A stretch of 21,382 nucleotides of DNA from a virus, in IMG/VR virus record IMGVR_UViG_3300027763_000270, positions 1 through 21,382 of that record; one strand, 5' to 3'. Below, piece by piece: positions 8,388-14,201 of the stretch. The position numbers and the translations under genes were made by a program. The notes beneath the pieces are model-generated. The model did not search any database, was not told the DNA's origin, and saw only the letters and a list, made by a program, of their open reading frames with translations. Positions within the stretch are counted from its first letter, which is position 1. The number at the start of each line of letters is the position of its first letter.

Positions 8388-10748
8388 ATGGCAGACTACT
8401 CAGACCCACTTGGTTTGCTGTTTGGCGGGGCTAATTACTTTGGTTCACCGCAAAAGTCTCAAGGCTTATTGCAGTTAACTCCGCAAGAGATAGAACGCAT
8501 GGCAGCAGCTCAGAGTCCTGCCTTTGGCGTATTTCCGCAGATGCAACCGTATCGGTCTCAGCAAGACATTACGGCAAGCGCTAATGTGCCTGTCGATGTG
8601 GCAAGAGGTAGGGTTGCTGGAACGCTTGGATTGTTTGGTGATGTCTTCAATCAGCCGATACCAATGGTTAGACCGTTGCAGCTTCTCAGTCAAGCAATGA
8701 CAGGTCAGCAAAAGTACCCTGATACAGAATATTTCCTTGAAAACCTGCCATTGAAGTCAGACACACCAGTCGGTGATGTGGCTGGCAGGATAGGCAGTTT
8801 CGCGCCAATCAATCCAATGCCAGCAGTCAGAGGTGCGCAGAAACTAGGCGGTCTGCTTGGTGAGGAGATGGCAACAAGGCTATCTACTGGCAGACCTATA
8901 TTGCCTAGTTTATTGGCTGAACCACAGACAGCAATGTTTGCGGTGAACCCAGCAGAGCAAGCAATGACTAGCGGTCTATTGCAAGCCGAAGTGTCTCCTC
9001 TAGGGTTTTACTCAGCAGTCGAGCAGCAAGCACTTAAGATTCCAAGGAAACAAGGAACTGGTGAGTCCTTCTTGAATGATCTTCTCAAAGGTCAAGATGT
9101 CAAGAAGTACGAGATCGAGGCTATGGGTCTGGATACTTACCTCAAAGGCAAGCCAAATGTGACACGCCAAGAGGTGCAGGACTTTATTCAGAATAACAAG
9201 ATCAATGTCGAGGAGAGACAACTTGGTGGGACTGTTACAGAAGACCCGCTAGGAATTGCCAAACGCAAGGAAATATTTGACAGGTATGAACCTCAAATAC
9301 AAGATTTGTACAGAAGAATTGATAAACCAGAATATGTTGTATATGACCCAGAAACAAATAAAGTTTTAAAAAGTTACACAAATTACGATGATGCATTACT
9401 TGATAATTTAGACCCATCAAGTGCTTTTGGTAAAACTAAAACAGCGTTAAGACCAAAAGAAAACTCAAGACAATTACAGCAGCAAATTACTGATTTACAA
9501 AACATTAGAGATGCAGAGGCTGACGCTGCTTACACAGTCCCAGAATCAGCGCCAACAAAATATAGTAAATTTCAACTTGCTGGTGGTGAGAACTATCGGG
9601 AGTTATTATTAAAGTTGCCTCAAAAACCTCAACCATTACCAGAAAATTTTAATGTAGATGCTTATTCTGTTAATGGAAAAACAATGTATGGAGTTTTTGA
9701 CGAAACAGGCAGTCGTTATGCAAGTGGGGAAACCAAAGACCAAGCCTTGCAAAAATTTAGTCAGTTACATCAAGAAAAACCATATCAGTCGTCTCATTTT
9801 GCAGACCCAAACATCCTAGCCCACATGAGGGTTAATGATCGAGTCGATGCAGAAGGCAAAAAGATGCTACTCATTGAGGAAGTGCAATCAGATTGGCATC
9901 AAGCTGGTCGGGAGCAGGGTTATAAAGATCCTAAATTACAAGCGCAAGCACAAGAAAAAATAAATGCTTTAAAACAAGAGCATAAACGCCTTGGTAAAGT
10001 TAAAGAGTTAACTACTGATCAAGAAGAGCGTAATGTAATTGCACAGCAGCGTTTTGATTTAATGAATCAAGTTGAGATGTTATCAAAAGTTGGACATAGT
10101 AAAGTACCAGACGCACCATTCAAAGAAACTTGGTATCAGTTAGCACTCAAGAGAGCAATTAAAGAAGCCGTAGACAAGGGCTATGACAGAATCGGTCTGA
10201 CTACTGGTGCGCAGCAAGCATCAAGATATAACCTGAGTAATGAAGTTGATGAAATAAATGTAATTGGTAGGACTGATGCCCGTACTGGAGAAAAATCAAG
10301 ACAAGTTGCTTTAGATTTGAAATCAGGTGGGTCGTATAAATTAGGAGTCAATAACGAGGGAATTATTGACAATGTAAATATGCTTGAAATAAACAATCTT
10401 CAAGGTAAAAATCTTGCTGATGTTGTTGGTAAAGAAGTTGCTAAAAAAATAATGGAAAGCAATTCGCAAACAATCAAAGGAGAAGGTCTCAATATTGGTG
10501 GCGAAGGCATGAAGAAGTATTACGACGAGATATATCCAAACTTCTTAAACAAATACGGCAAGAAATATGGTGCGCAGGTTGGTGAGACTAAAGTAAATAC
10601 CATTAAAGAACGCGCTGAGAACAGCATGATTCCAGCATCAAAGCAAGAAACTGTACGCTACCTAGACATCACGCCAGAGATGAAGAAGGCAGTACAGAAG
10701 GGTCAACCTTTGGCTGCTGTCGAAGGCATGACTGGCTTGCTGGCGTAG
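8388..10748 (+). CDS. Virion-associated protein with phage polyvalent-protein domain
   Basis: The 786-aa product opens MADYSDPLGLLFGGANYFG and has a helical, probably virion-binding first third. From about residue 395 it carries the signature of a domain widespread in large phage polyvalent proteins: GGENYRELLLKLP, then HFADPNILAHMRVNDR, LLIEEVQSDWHQAGREQGYK, VPDAPFKETWYQLALKRAIK, GYDRIGLTTGAQQASRYNLS, GGEGMKKYYDEIYPNFL and, near the end, YLDITPEMKKAVQKGQPL. The biochemical activity of this domain is not known to me; such proteins are thought to be delivered with phage DNA. Coding sequence between conserved blocks is strikingly AT-rich (27-28% GC in two 60-nt lines from 9301, against 52% in the line from 9121). 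The stop codon at 10746-10748 directly abuts the stop of the opposing gene. Confidence 0.65.
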   Translation: MADYSDPLGLLFGGANYFGSPQKSQGLLQLTPQEIERMAAAQSPAFGVFPQMQPYRSQQDITASANVPVDVARGRVAGTLGLFGDVFNQPIPMVRPLQLLSQAMTGQQKYPDTEYFLENLPLKSDTPVGDVAGRIGSFAPINPMPAVRGAQKLGGLLGEEMATRLSTGRPILPSLLAEPQTAMFAVNPAEQAMTSGLLQAEVSPLGFYSAVEQQALKIPRKQGTGESFLNDLLKGQDVKKYEIEAMGLDTYLKGKPNVTRQEVQDFIQNNKINVEERQLGGTVTEDPLGIAKRKEIFDRYEPQIQDLYRRIDKPEYVVYDPETNKVLKSYTNYDDALLDNLDPSSAFGKTKTALRPKENSRQLQQQITDLQNIRDAEADAAYTVPESAPTKYSKFQLAGGENYRELLLKLPQKPQPLPENFNVDAYSVNGKTMYGVFDETGSRYASGETKDQALQKFSQLHQEKPYQSSHFADPNILAHMRVNDRVDAEGKKMLLIEEVQSDWHQAGREQGYKDPKLQAQAQEKINALKQEHKRLGKVKELTTDQEERNVIAQQRFDLMNQVEMLSKVGHSKVPDAPFKETWYQLALKRAIKEAVDKGYDRIGLTTGAQQASRYNLSNEVDEINVIGRTDARTGEKSRQVALDLKSGGSYKLGVNNEGIIDNVNMLEINNLQGKNLADVVGKEVAKKIMESNSQTIKGEGLNIGGEGMKKYYDEIYPNFLNKYGKKYGAQVGETKVNTIKERAENSMIPASKQETVRYLDITPEMKKAVQKGQPLAAVEGMTGLLA

Positions 10749-11453
10749 TTAAACACGACTTCTCAGCGCAATAAGCTCCAGCACACTAGGATCATTTTCC
10801 TGACCCTTTGCTGGTGAGTACAGCGCTCGGTATCTTTCCTCTGCTTGCGGTCTTGGCTCGCACAAGTAGTAAACCGCAAGAGACTTGCGTGCAAAGTCTT
10901 CTGGGCATTGGACAGGTCTTGAGAGTCCATGTAGTGCGTTTGTTGTGTCAAACAAAACAGCACGATTGAATTTAGGCATCACTTCTTTTACGAGGTTGGA
11001 TGGCTCGCTCCACATCCCTAAGTGACCGCCAAAGTCTTTATGCCACTCAGGTGTCAGATACACGATTAGATTCAACCGTCTCTCAAGTAAGAGCTTGGGG
11101 TGTATTGAGTAATCGAGATGCGGGTTGAGCTTTCCCCCAGAGATGTGTCTGTGCATACCAGCGCCATGCAGACCAGCGTCAGCGTAGAGCGTGCAGCCAG
11201 TCAGGTGAACAAGGTGCTGCACAAAGTCTGGGGACACAAGGTGCTGCATTGCTTTGTAGATGCTGGCTGGGAAAGCACCCCAGTAATTCATAGTTGACTT
11301 GTGCTCAAGTGCATTGTTGTAATGCACCCAGAAATCTTGTACCTTGTCAAAGTCTTGAGATATTTGCAGAGCGAGTTGTGGCGAAAAGAAATCATCGATC
11401 ACTAAGTGTTTGAATGGGTGCTCGGACTGCCAAGCGAATGTGTGTGTCTTCAT
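10749..11453 (-). CDS. 2-oxoglutarate/Fe(II)-dependent oxygenase
   Basis: The 234-aa protein has the complete iron- and 2OG-binding set of the prolyl-4-hydroxylase-like superfamily. The HxD motif is in NPHLDYSIHP (His112, Asp114), the distal His is in TNALHGLSRPV (His175), and the 2OG-binding Arg is in FARKSLAVYYL (Arg189). Strands around RLNLIVYLTP and GGHLGMW complete the double-stranded beta-helix. Such enzymes hydroxylate proteins, nucleic acids or small molecules; the substrate here is unknown, and phage or host protein and modified DNA are all possible. It is the last gene of the leftward operon, overlapping the previous gene by 4 nt. It meets the late gene on the other strand stop to stop with no gap. 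Confidence 0.85.
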   Translation of the reverse strand: MKTHTFAWQSEHPFKHLVIDDFFSPQLALQISQDFDKVQDFWVHYNNALEHKSTMNYWGAFPASIYKAMQHLVSPDFVQHLVHLTGCTLYADAGLHGAGMHRHISGGKLNPHLDYSIHPKLLLERRLNLIVYLTPEWHKDFGGHLGMWSEPSNLVKEVMPKFNRAVLFDTTNALHGLSRPVQCPEDFARKSLAVYYLCEPRPQAEERYRALYSPAKGQENDPSVLELIALRSRV

Positions 11454-11821
11454 ATCTCACCAAAGAATGCAGCAGTCAACGGGTCGCGCTTAATCTTGCG
11501 TCTGAGTTGGTTCTGCTTAGTTAGTCTTCTTTCCTTTGCGTCTGCATCTTCTTTGGCTCGGTGCTTACGCAACCGCGAGCTGCTGCTCACAGGCTCTGGC
11601 TTATCTGCATCCACTCCGATGCCGTAGCGGTACACAGCAGACCATTGCGTCACGCTGGTCTTACGCCACGACTGGATGTGTACATTGCCTTCTTTGCGTA
11701 GCTTGGCGATCATGTCTCTGCTGGACCTGATAGTGCAGAACAGCACCTCAGCCAGCTCGACAGCCGTGTACCCCTTTTGAGTGATCAGGGAGATTAGACG
11801 GGGCAACCTGATTGCCTTCAT
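11450..11821 (-). CDS. Putative winged-helix DNA-binding phage protein
   Basis: The 123-aa product has an N-terminal helix-turn-helix-like segment (LISLITQKGYTAVELAEVL, then SSRDMIAKLRKEGNVHIQSW and a beta wing AVYRYGIG). A highly charged linker and a basic C-terminal helix RKHRAKEDADAKERR follow, ending DPLTAAFFG. This order suggests a small regulator or DNA-binding accessory protein. It starts within the stop codon of the 34-aa membrane microprotein (ATGA), and its own stop overlaps the oxygenase start. The fold is an inference from predicted helices and the basic tail; no specific family name is claimed. Confidence 0.55.
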   Translation of the reverse strand: MKAIRLPRLISLITQKGYTAVELAEVLFCTIRSSRDMIAKLRKEGNVHIQSWRKTSVTQWSAVYRYGIGVDADKPEPVSSSSRLRKHRAKEDADAKERRLTKQNQLRRKIKRDPLTAAFFGEI

Positions 11822-11922
11822 TTGTCCTCATGTCCAAAGTACAGAACCGCAAAGATGATGGCAATGGCAATAGCAGCGCCAAGCGTTAGCAAGACGATGA
11901 TGGTCAATATGTTTTCAATCAT
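11818..11922 (-). CDS. 34-aa single-span membrane microprotein
   Basis: On the minus strand an ATG at 11922 opens a 34-codon frame ending in TGA at 11818. The product begins MIENILTIIVLLTLGAA, continues with a hydrophobic AIAIAIIFAVLYF stretch and ends FGHEDK. That is one transmembrane helix with a charged tail. A ribosome site AAGGA lies 7 nt before the start. The start overlaps the end of the upstream gene by 8 nt and its stop overlaps the next start (ATGA), so it fills the gap between two genes exactly. Function unknown; membrane anchor, superinfection-exclusion or host-envelope modulation are possibilities only. Confidence 0.65.
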   Translation of the reverse strand: MIENILTIIVLLTLGAAIAIAIIFAVLYFGHEDK

Positions 11923-12112
11923 AGTTAAGTCCTTTGAGTTTTAATTCAATATTTTTGGCGGTCTGCTCGATGTCGCAGCCCCCTTTGGCATACGCAATAC
12001 ACTTGTGTACCTGCTCGTCGGTTAGGGATACCCACGCTCTTTTGTAGGTCTGGATGTCGTCGTCCTCATCAACCCTGCGATGCGGGACTGAGATGCCTAT
12101 GTGTCGTGTCAT
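11915..12112 (-). CDS. Hypothetical small phage protein
   Basis: The 65-aa product is soluble and charged. It has an acidic N-terminal part (HRRVDEDDDIQTYKRA), the block WVSLTDEQVHKCIAYAK, and a C-terminal amphipathic helix (IEQTAKNIELKLKGLNYD). The WVSLTDEQ block recurs in small accessory proteins of phages, where its role is not known. It begins in an ATGA overlap with the upstream gene and has a purine-rich ribosome site (GAGGAGAAG) in that gene's last codons. Its last 8 bases overlap the membrane microprotein start. No catalytic or zinc motif is seen. Confidence 0.6.
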   Translation of the reverse strand: MTRHIGISVPHRRVDEDDDIQTYKRAWVSLTDEQVHKCIAYAKGGCDIEQTAKNIELKLKGLNYD

Positions 12113-12585
12113 GCCGTCTTCTCCTCTATTACTCGTGCCTTGCGTGACTTTATCTCATTCATCACAATATCGAGTGCCTTCTCAAGCTGGGCGATGGTGG
12201 TGATGTCGAGCTGTGCGTCGTGCAGTTCCATGCCGTAGTTGATGGCGGTAAGTTCTGCTGCCTTTGCCACAAACCTGTCGTCTCGATTGATACCGCGACG
12301 AGACAACTCCAGCAATGCGTCTTGACCTTCCCTAATCTCGTCTACATACTCATGCCCAATGCCAAGCCTTGAGAGGGCTTCGGAGACATTCAGCGCTGAG
12401 ATGATGGAGTCAAGGTCGTAGCGCTTTGCCTGACCCGTCCTGAGAGCTTCTAGGGCAGAGTGGTTCTTTATCTTTAGATCGAGAACCGCGCTGCCAGTAG
12501 CGGACACAAGTCTAAAACCGTTGAGCACATAGGTGGTGGCATCGAGGCGCACACCTTTGGGTTTGTATCTACTTTTTTTTCGCAT
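12109..12585 (-). CDS. Hypothetical basic/helical phage protein
   Basis: The 158-aa protein starts at ATG 12585 (MRKKSRYKPKGVRLDATTYV); a longer frame exists, but only with a TTG start overlapping the cysteine-rich microgene. The N-terminus is strongly basic. The remainder is helical and acidic, with a long C-terminal helix (TIAQLEKALDIVMNEIKSRK) that may be a coiled coil. I do not recognise the family. The basic tail may touch nucleic acid, but no motif proves it. It overlaps the upstream cysteine-rich gene by 17 nt and the downstream gene by 4 nt. No strong Shine-Dalgarno is seen, so coupling to the upstream gene is likely. Confidence 0.6.
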   Translation of the reverse strand: MRKKSRYKPKGVRLDATTYVLNGFRLVSATGSAVLDLKIKNHSALEALRTGQAKRYDLDSIISALNVSEALSRLGIGHEYVDEIREGQDALLELSRRGINRDDRFVAKAAELTAINYGMELHDAQLDITTIAQLEKALDIVMNEIKSRKARVIEEKTA

Positions 12586-12721
12586 TTGCTTTGTGCCGTG
12601 GGCAGGTGATGCAGGTAATCTTAGGTAATGCTTGGCAAACACCAAGGGTATCGCACTTAGTCTGGGTCTTATTCCACGATGGAGTCTTGACCCATTGCGT
12701 CTTGATGACTGGCTCTGTCAT
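12569..12721 (-). CDS. 50-aa cysteine-rich microprotein, possible zinc ribbon
   Basis: An ATG at 12721 overlaps the stop of the upstream gene (ATGA) and opens a 50-codon frame that closes with TAG at 12569-12571. The product has four cysteines, Cys23, Cys29, Cys37 and Cys40, in the pattern C-x5-C-x7-C-x2-C (KCDTLGVC ... TCITC). It ends in a very basic tail PRHKANAKKK and has a tryptophan-containing N-terminus (TQWVKTPSW). The spacing is compatible with a small zinc-binding nucleic-acid or protein-interaction module. It exactly bridges two larger genes, overlapping the downstream one by 17 nt. Zinc binding is inferred from the cysteines only. Confidence 0.6.
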   Translation of the reverse strand: MTEPVIKTQWVKTPSWNKTQTKCDTLGVCQALPKITCITCPRHKANAKKK

Positions 12722-12978
12722 TGCTGCGCAATCATTTGCATCTCTAACTCTTTGACGCGCTCGGTCAACTCTTTGACGGTCAGCTCTGCAACCTCCAGTT
12801 CGTTGCCGTGAGCACGCAAGGACATCTTCATGCCAGCGTCGTATCCAAGCATTGCACCTTTGTGCATTGCGTCTCTGGCTAATTTTGCGACATCTTGTGG
12901 CGACATGATTCTGGCTTGACCTTCGGTCTTCAGAATGTATTGCAAGACCATCTCTTCGATTTTCTTTTGTACTGACAT
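12718..12978 (-). CDS. Hypothetical protein with C-terminal coiled coil
   Basis: The start is placed at ATG 12978 (MSVQKKIEEMVLQYIL); an upstream frame extension would overlap the membrane microgene completely. The 86-aa protein has a helical N-terminal half (SPQDVAKLARDAMHKGAMLGYD) and a heptad-like C-terminus (VAELTVKELTERVKELEMQM) expected to form a coiled coil. It probably oligomerises or serves as an adaptor. It starts 2 nt after the stop of the 47-aa membrane microprotein and overlaps the cysteine-rich gene by 4 nt. Function unknown. Confidence 0.55.
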   Translation of the reverse strand: MSVQKKIEEMVLQYILKTEGQARIMSPQDVAKLARDAMHKGAMLGYDAGMKMSLRAHGNELEVAELTVKELTERVKELEMQMIAQQ

Positions 12979-12980
12979 GA

Positions 12981-13124
12981 TTAGTACCCCATTGTTAGCA
13001 TTGCGGTGATCAAGCCAACGGTTACGCCAGCAAGAAAGATGAAGACGCAATCCACAAGGGAGATGCGTTGGTCAAGGTAAGGACCATCGACCTCAAAATT
13101 TTCTGTGTAGTTTTGATGTTTCAT
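12981..13124 (-). CDS. 47-aa single-span membrane microprotein
   Basis: The ATG at 13124 overlaps the stop codon of the upstream gene (ATGA), and the frame ends with TAA at 12981-12983, 2 nt before the next start. The product has a polar N-terminal half (MKHQNYTENFEVDGPYLDQR) and one hydrophobic helix (VFIFLAGVTVGLITAML) ending in MGY. This is a clear transmembrane microprotein in the middle of a coupled operon. Its precise fit between two genes argues for a real gene. Function unknown; position in a likely early or accessory operon suggests action on the host membrane. Confidence 0.65.
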   Translation of the reverse strand: MKHQNYTENFEVDGPYLDQRISLVDCVFIFLAGVTVGLITAMLTMGY

Positions 13125-13357
13125 TCGTCGCTTTCAGAGTTGAATTGTGTGAGTGCTTCTTCGCAGATGTGGTCTGCAATACTTTGCATAAGAAGGTGGG
13201 CGATGTCAATGTCACCGCAAAAGGCATTGACCAGATTCATGCACTCAGGGAAGTCTGGCGCTTCCCCGTGATTGAATTCTGCGGGTTCGTGTTCGAGGAA
13301 GCAGACGAGAGTTACCCCTTCTACTTCGCACTTAAATCTGAATAAAGTTTCTAGCAT
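13121..13357 (-). CDS. Hypothetical acidic small protein
   Basis: Start at ATG 13357 is chosen because AAAGGAG lies 6 nt upstream; the longer frame from 13408 would overlap the upstream gene and lacks that site. The 78-aa product is acidic, with an N-terminal beta segment (LFRFKCEVEGVTLVCFLEHE) and a helical C-terminal half (IDIAHLLMQSIADHICEEAL). Cysteines are scattered and do not form a clear zinc motif. I do not recognise the family. It is followed by the 47-aa membrane microprotein with a 4-nt overlap. Confidence 0.55.
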   Translation of the reverse strand: MLETLFRFKCEVEGVTLVCFLEHEPAEFNHGEAPDFPECMNLVNAFCGDIDIAHLLMQSIADHICEEALTQFNSESDE

Positions 13358-13370
13358 TTCGTTTGCTCCT

Positions 13371-13616
13371 TTAATAATCTTGACCAGCGCGTGCGGGTTG
13401 TGCGCCAAGGAATTGTGAGTTGTAGGGTGCGTTGTGATTCCAAGTTTTGTCTTGGTTCAAGATGGCTAATGCTTCTTTGGCGCTTGATGCCTCATAGTCA
13501 CGACAGATGGCAAGCTCGATGCCGTTGCTGTACACCGCAACCCATGCACCTGAGACGGTGCAGTTAAGGCGTGGATTGAACTTCTCTTCTTGGCAATAAA
13601 CTTCTACGATTTTCAT
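13371..13616 (-). CDS. Hypothetical small protein
   Basis: The 81-aa product starts at ATG 13616 with AAGGA 7 nt upstream, just after a hairpin that may attenuate leftward transcription. It contains beta strands in the first half (MKIVEVYCQEEKF, GAWVAVYSNGIELAICRDY) followed by one helix (SSAKEALAILNQDK) and a polar tail. This ferredoxin-like or small alpha/beta pattern is typical of phage accessory proteins, but I cannot name it. The stop at 13371-13373 lies 13 nt before the next start, and the intervening bases hold that gene's ribosome site. Confidence 0.55.
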   Translation of the reverse strand: MKIVEVYCQEEKFNPRLNCTVSGAWVAVYSNGIELAICRDYEASSAKEALAILNQDKTWNHNAPYNSQFLGAQPARAGQDY

Positions 13617-13633
13617 GTTGGTGTCCTTAAAAG

Positions 13634-13650
13634 ATGGGGCTTTCGCCCCG
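13634..13650 (-). terminator. Weak intrinsic terminator or attenuator, leftward
   Basis: Minus-strand GGGGC, loop GAAA, GCCCC forms a 5-bp GC stem with a stable tetraloop at 13636-13649, followed on the minus strand by ATCTTTT. The T-tract is short, so partial termination is more likely than full. It would lower expression of all leftward genes after the first one. Confidence 0.55.
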
Positions 13651-13658
13651 TTTGGTTA

Positions 13659-13958
13659 TTAAGCGCGAATCGAAGCAAAACCGCAACGATCAAAAAATAC
13701 TTTGTAAGCACGCTGCTCTGAGACAGCTTTAATACGAGCGTAATTAGCAGCTTCTGCATAAGTAACAAACCAACCTTCGATTGGGAAGTTATCGTCGATG
13801 TAATCGTCCCACTCAGGATGAGGAACTGGAAGACCACGATAAAAAGGATTAGCTTCCCATGTGTCGTACTGAGTATTTATCCACGCACGATCTGGATTCT
13901 CTGCGCCAACATTAAAAGCGTACTCTTTAACTGCGTCAGACATTGTTGCTAAAGTCAT
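13659..13958 (-). CDS. First gene of leftward operon, hypothetical protein
   Basis: ATG 13958 is chosen (MTLATMSDAVKEYAFNVG, 99 aa). The longer frame starts at 13994, inside the -10 box of the leftward promoter at 13990-13995, so that codon would not be on the transcript. A GGGAA sequence lies 6 nt before the chosen ATG. The protein is acidic and aromatic-rich (WINTQYDTWEANPFYRG, PEWDDYIDDNFPIEGWFVT). As promoter-proximal product followed by an attenuator, it should be the most highly made protein of the operon. Acidic early phage proteins often bind host enzymes or mimic DNA, but that is speculation here. Confidence 0.6.
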   Translation of the reverse strand: MTLATMSDAVKEYAFNVGAENPDRAWINTQYDTWEANPFYRGLPVPHPEWDDYIDDNFPIEGWFVTYAEAANYARIKAVSEQRAYKVFFDRCGFASIRA

Positions 13959-13989
13959 TTTGTTTTCCCGTTGTGTTGTTGAGGACTTG

Positions 13990-14017
13990 ATCATATCAAA
14001 TTTGACTACCTTGTCAA
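13990..14017 (-). promoter_or_regulatory. Leftward sigma70-type promoter
   Basis: On the minus strand TTGACA (14017-14012) and TATGAT (13995-13990) are separated by 16 nt. The first box is perfect and the second differs from TATAAT at one base. Transcription should begin near 13983 and serve the whole leftward operon. A perfect 10-bp palindrome TCAAATTTGA sits in the spacer at 13996-14005. Confidence 0.8.
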
Positions 14018-14036
14018 GCCCCTACTATTTAGTCAA
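14002..14036. promoter_or_regulatory. Inverted repeat, candidate operator over leftward promoter
   Basis: TTGACTA at 14002-14008 and TAGTCAA at 14030-14036 are perfect 7-bp inverted arms separated by 21 bases. A related half-site, TTGTCAA, lies between them at 14011-14017 and coincides with the -35 box. Together with TCAAATTTGA in the spacer this gives several half-sites a repressor could use, possibly the HTH protein encoded at 14202. Confidence 0.5.
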
Positions 14037-14037
14037 C

Positions 14038-14157
14038 TATTACCCCAATACAATAGACCCCGACAGGGTGTAGTTTCCCTGTCTGCTGTGCCTCCTTGTC
14101 TCCGCATGGGGTGCAGTTGCCTTATAGGGGTGAGCGTCAAACCTCACCCCTTTTTTT
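14038..14157 (+). ncRNA. Possible structured small RNA or leader in divergent region
   Basis: About 120 bases without a convincing ORF contain two hairpins on the plus strand. GACAGGG (14062-14068) pairs with CCCTGTC (14077-14083) around an 8-base loop, and a terminator hairpin ends the segment. GGGGTG occurs twice (14108-14113, 14127-14132), and both copies could pair with CACCCC of the terminator, which would allow alternative folds. A rightward promoter is weak: TTGACT at 14002-14007 with poor -10 candidates (TACTAT, TATTTA), or TACAAT at 14049-14054 without a good -35. The segment may instead be only the end of read-through transcripts from the late genes. Confidence 0.35.
14126..14157 (+). 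terminator. Strong rightward intrinsic terminator
   Basis: GGGGTGAG (14127-14134) pairs with CTCACCCC (14143-14150) around an 8-base loop, followed by seven T (14151-14157); A14126 and T14151 extend the stem. It can stop rightward RNA before the HTH gene. No comparable terminator lies between the late genes and this point. Confidence 0.85.
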
Positions 14158-14164
14158 GTCTGTC

Positions 14165-14196
14165 TTGTTGAAGTAATCAATTCTAGGTTAACATAG
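14165..14196 (+). promoter_or_regulatory. Promoter and palindromic operator of the HTH gene
   Basis: TTGTTG (14165-14170) and TAACAT (14189-14194) are spaced by 18 nt. The -10 box lies inside the imperfect palindrome CTAGGTTAACATAG (14183-14196, six of seven pairs match), a probable operator for autoregulation. Transcription is expected about 7 nt after the -10 box, at or next to the A of the ATG at 14202. No ribosome site is visible, so the message may be leaderless. Confidence 0.5.
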
Positions 14197-14201
14197 TTAG
14201 C

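Noticed and set aside
12586-12645. N-terminal extension of the 158-aa gene
   Set aside because: It needs a TTG start and overlaps the cysteine-rich 50-aa frame, which has a proper ATG start in an ATGA overlap.
13068-13345. Rightward frames of 66-67 codons opposite the small leftward genes
   Set aside because: They overlap each other and the coupled leftward operon and lack ribosome sites or family features.
13959-13994. Longer start (ATG 13994) for the first leftward gene
   Set aside because: That ATG lies inside the -10 box of the leftward promoter, so it would not be in the transcript.
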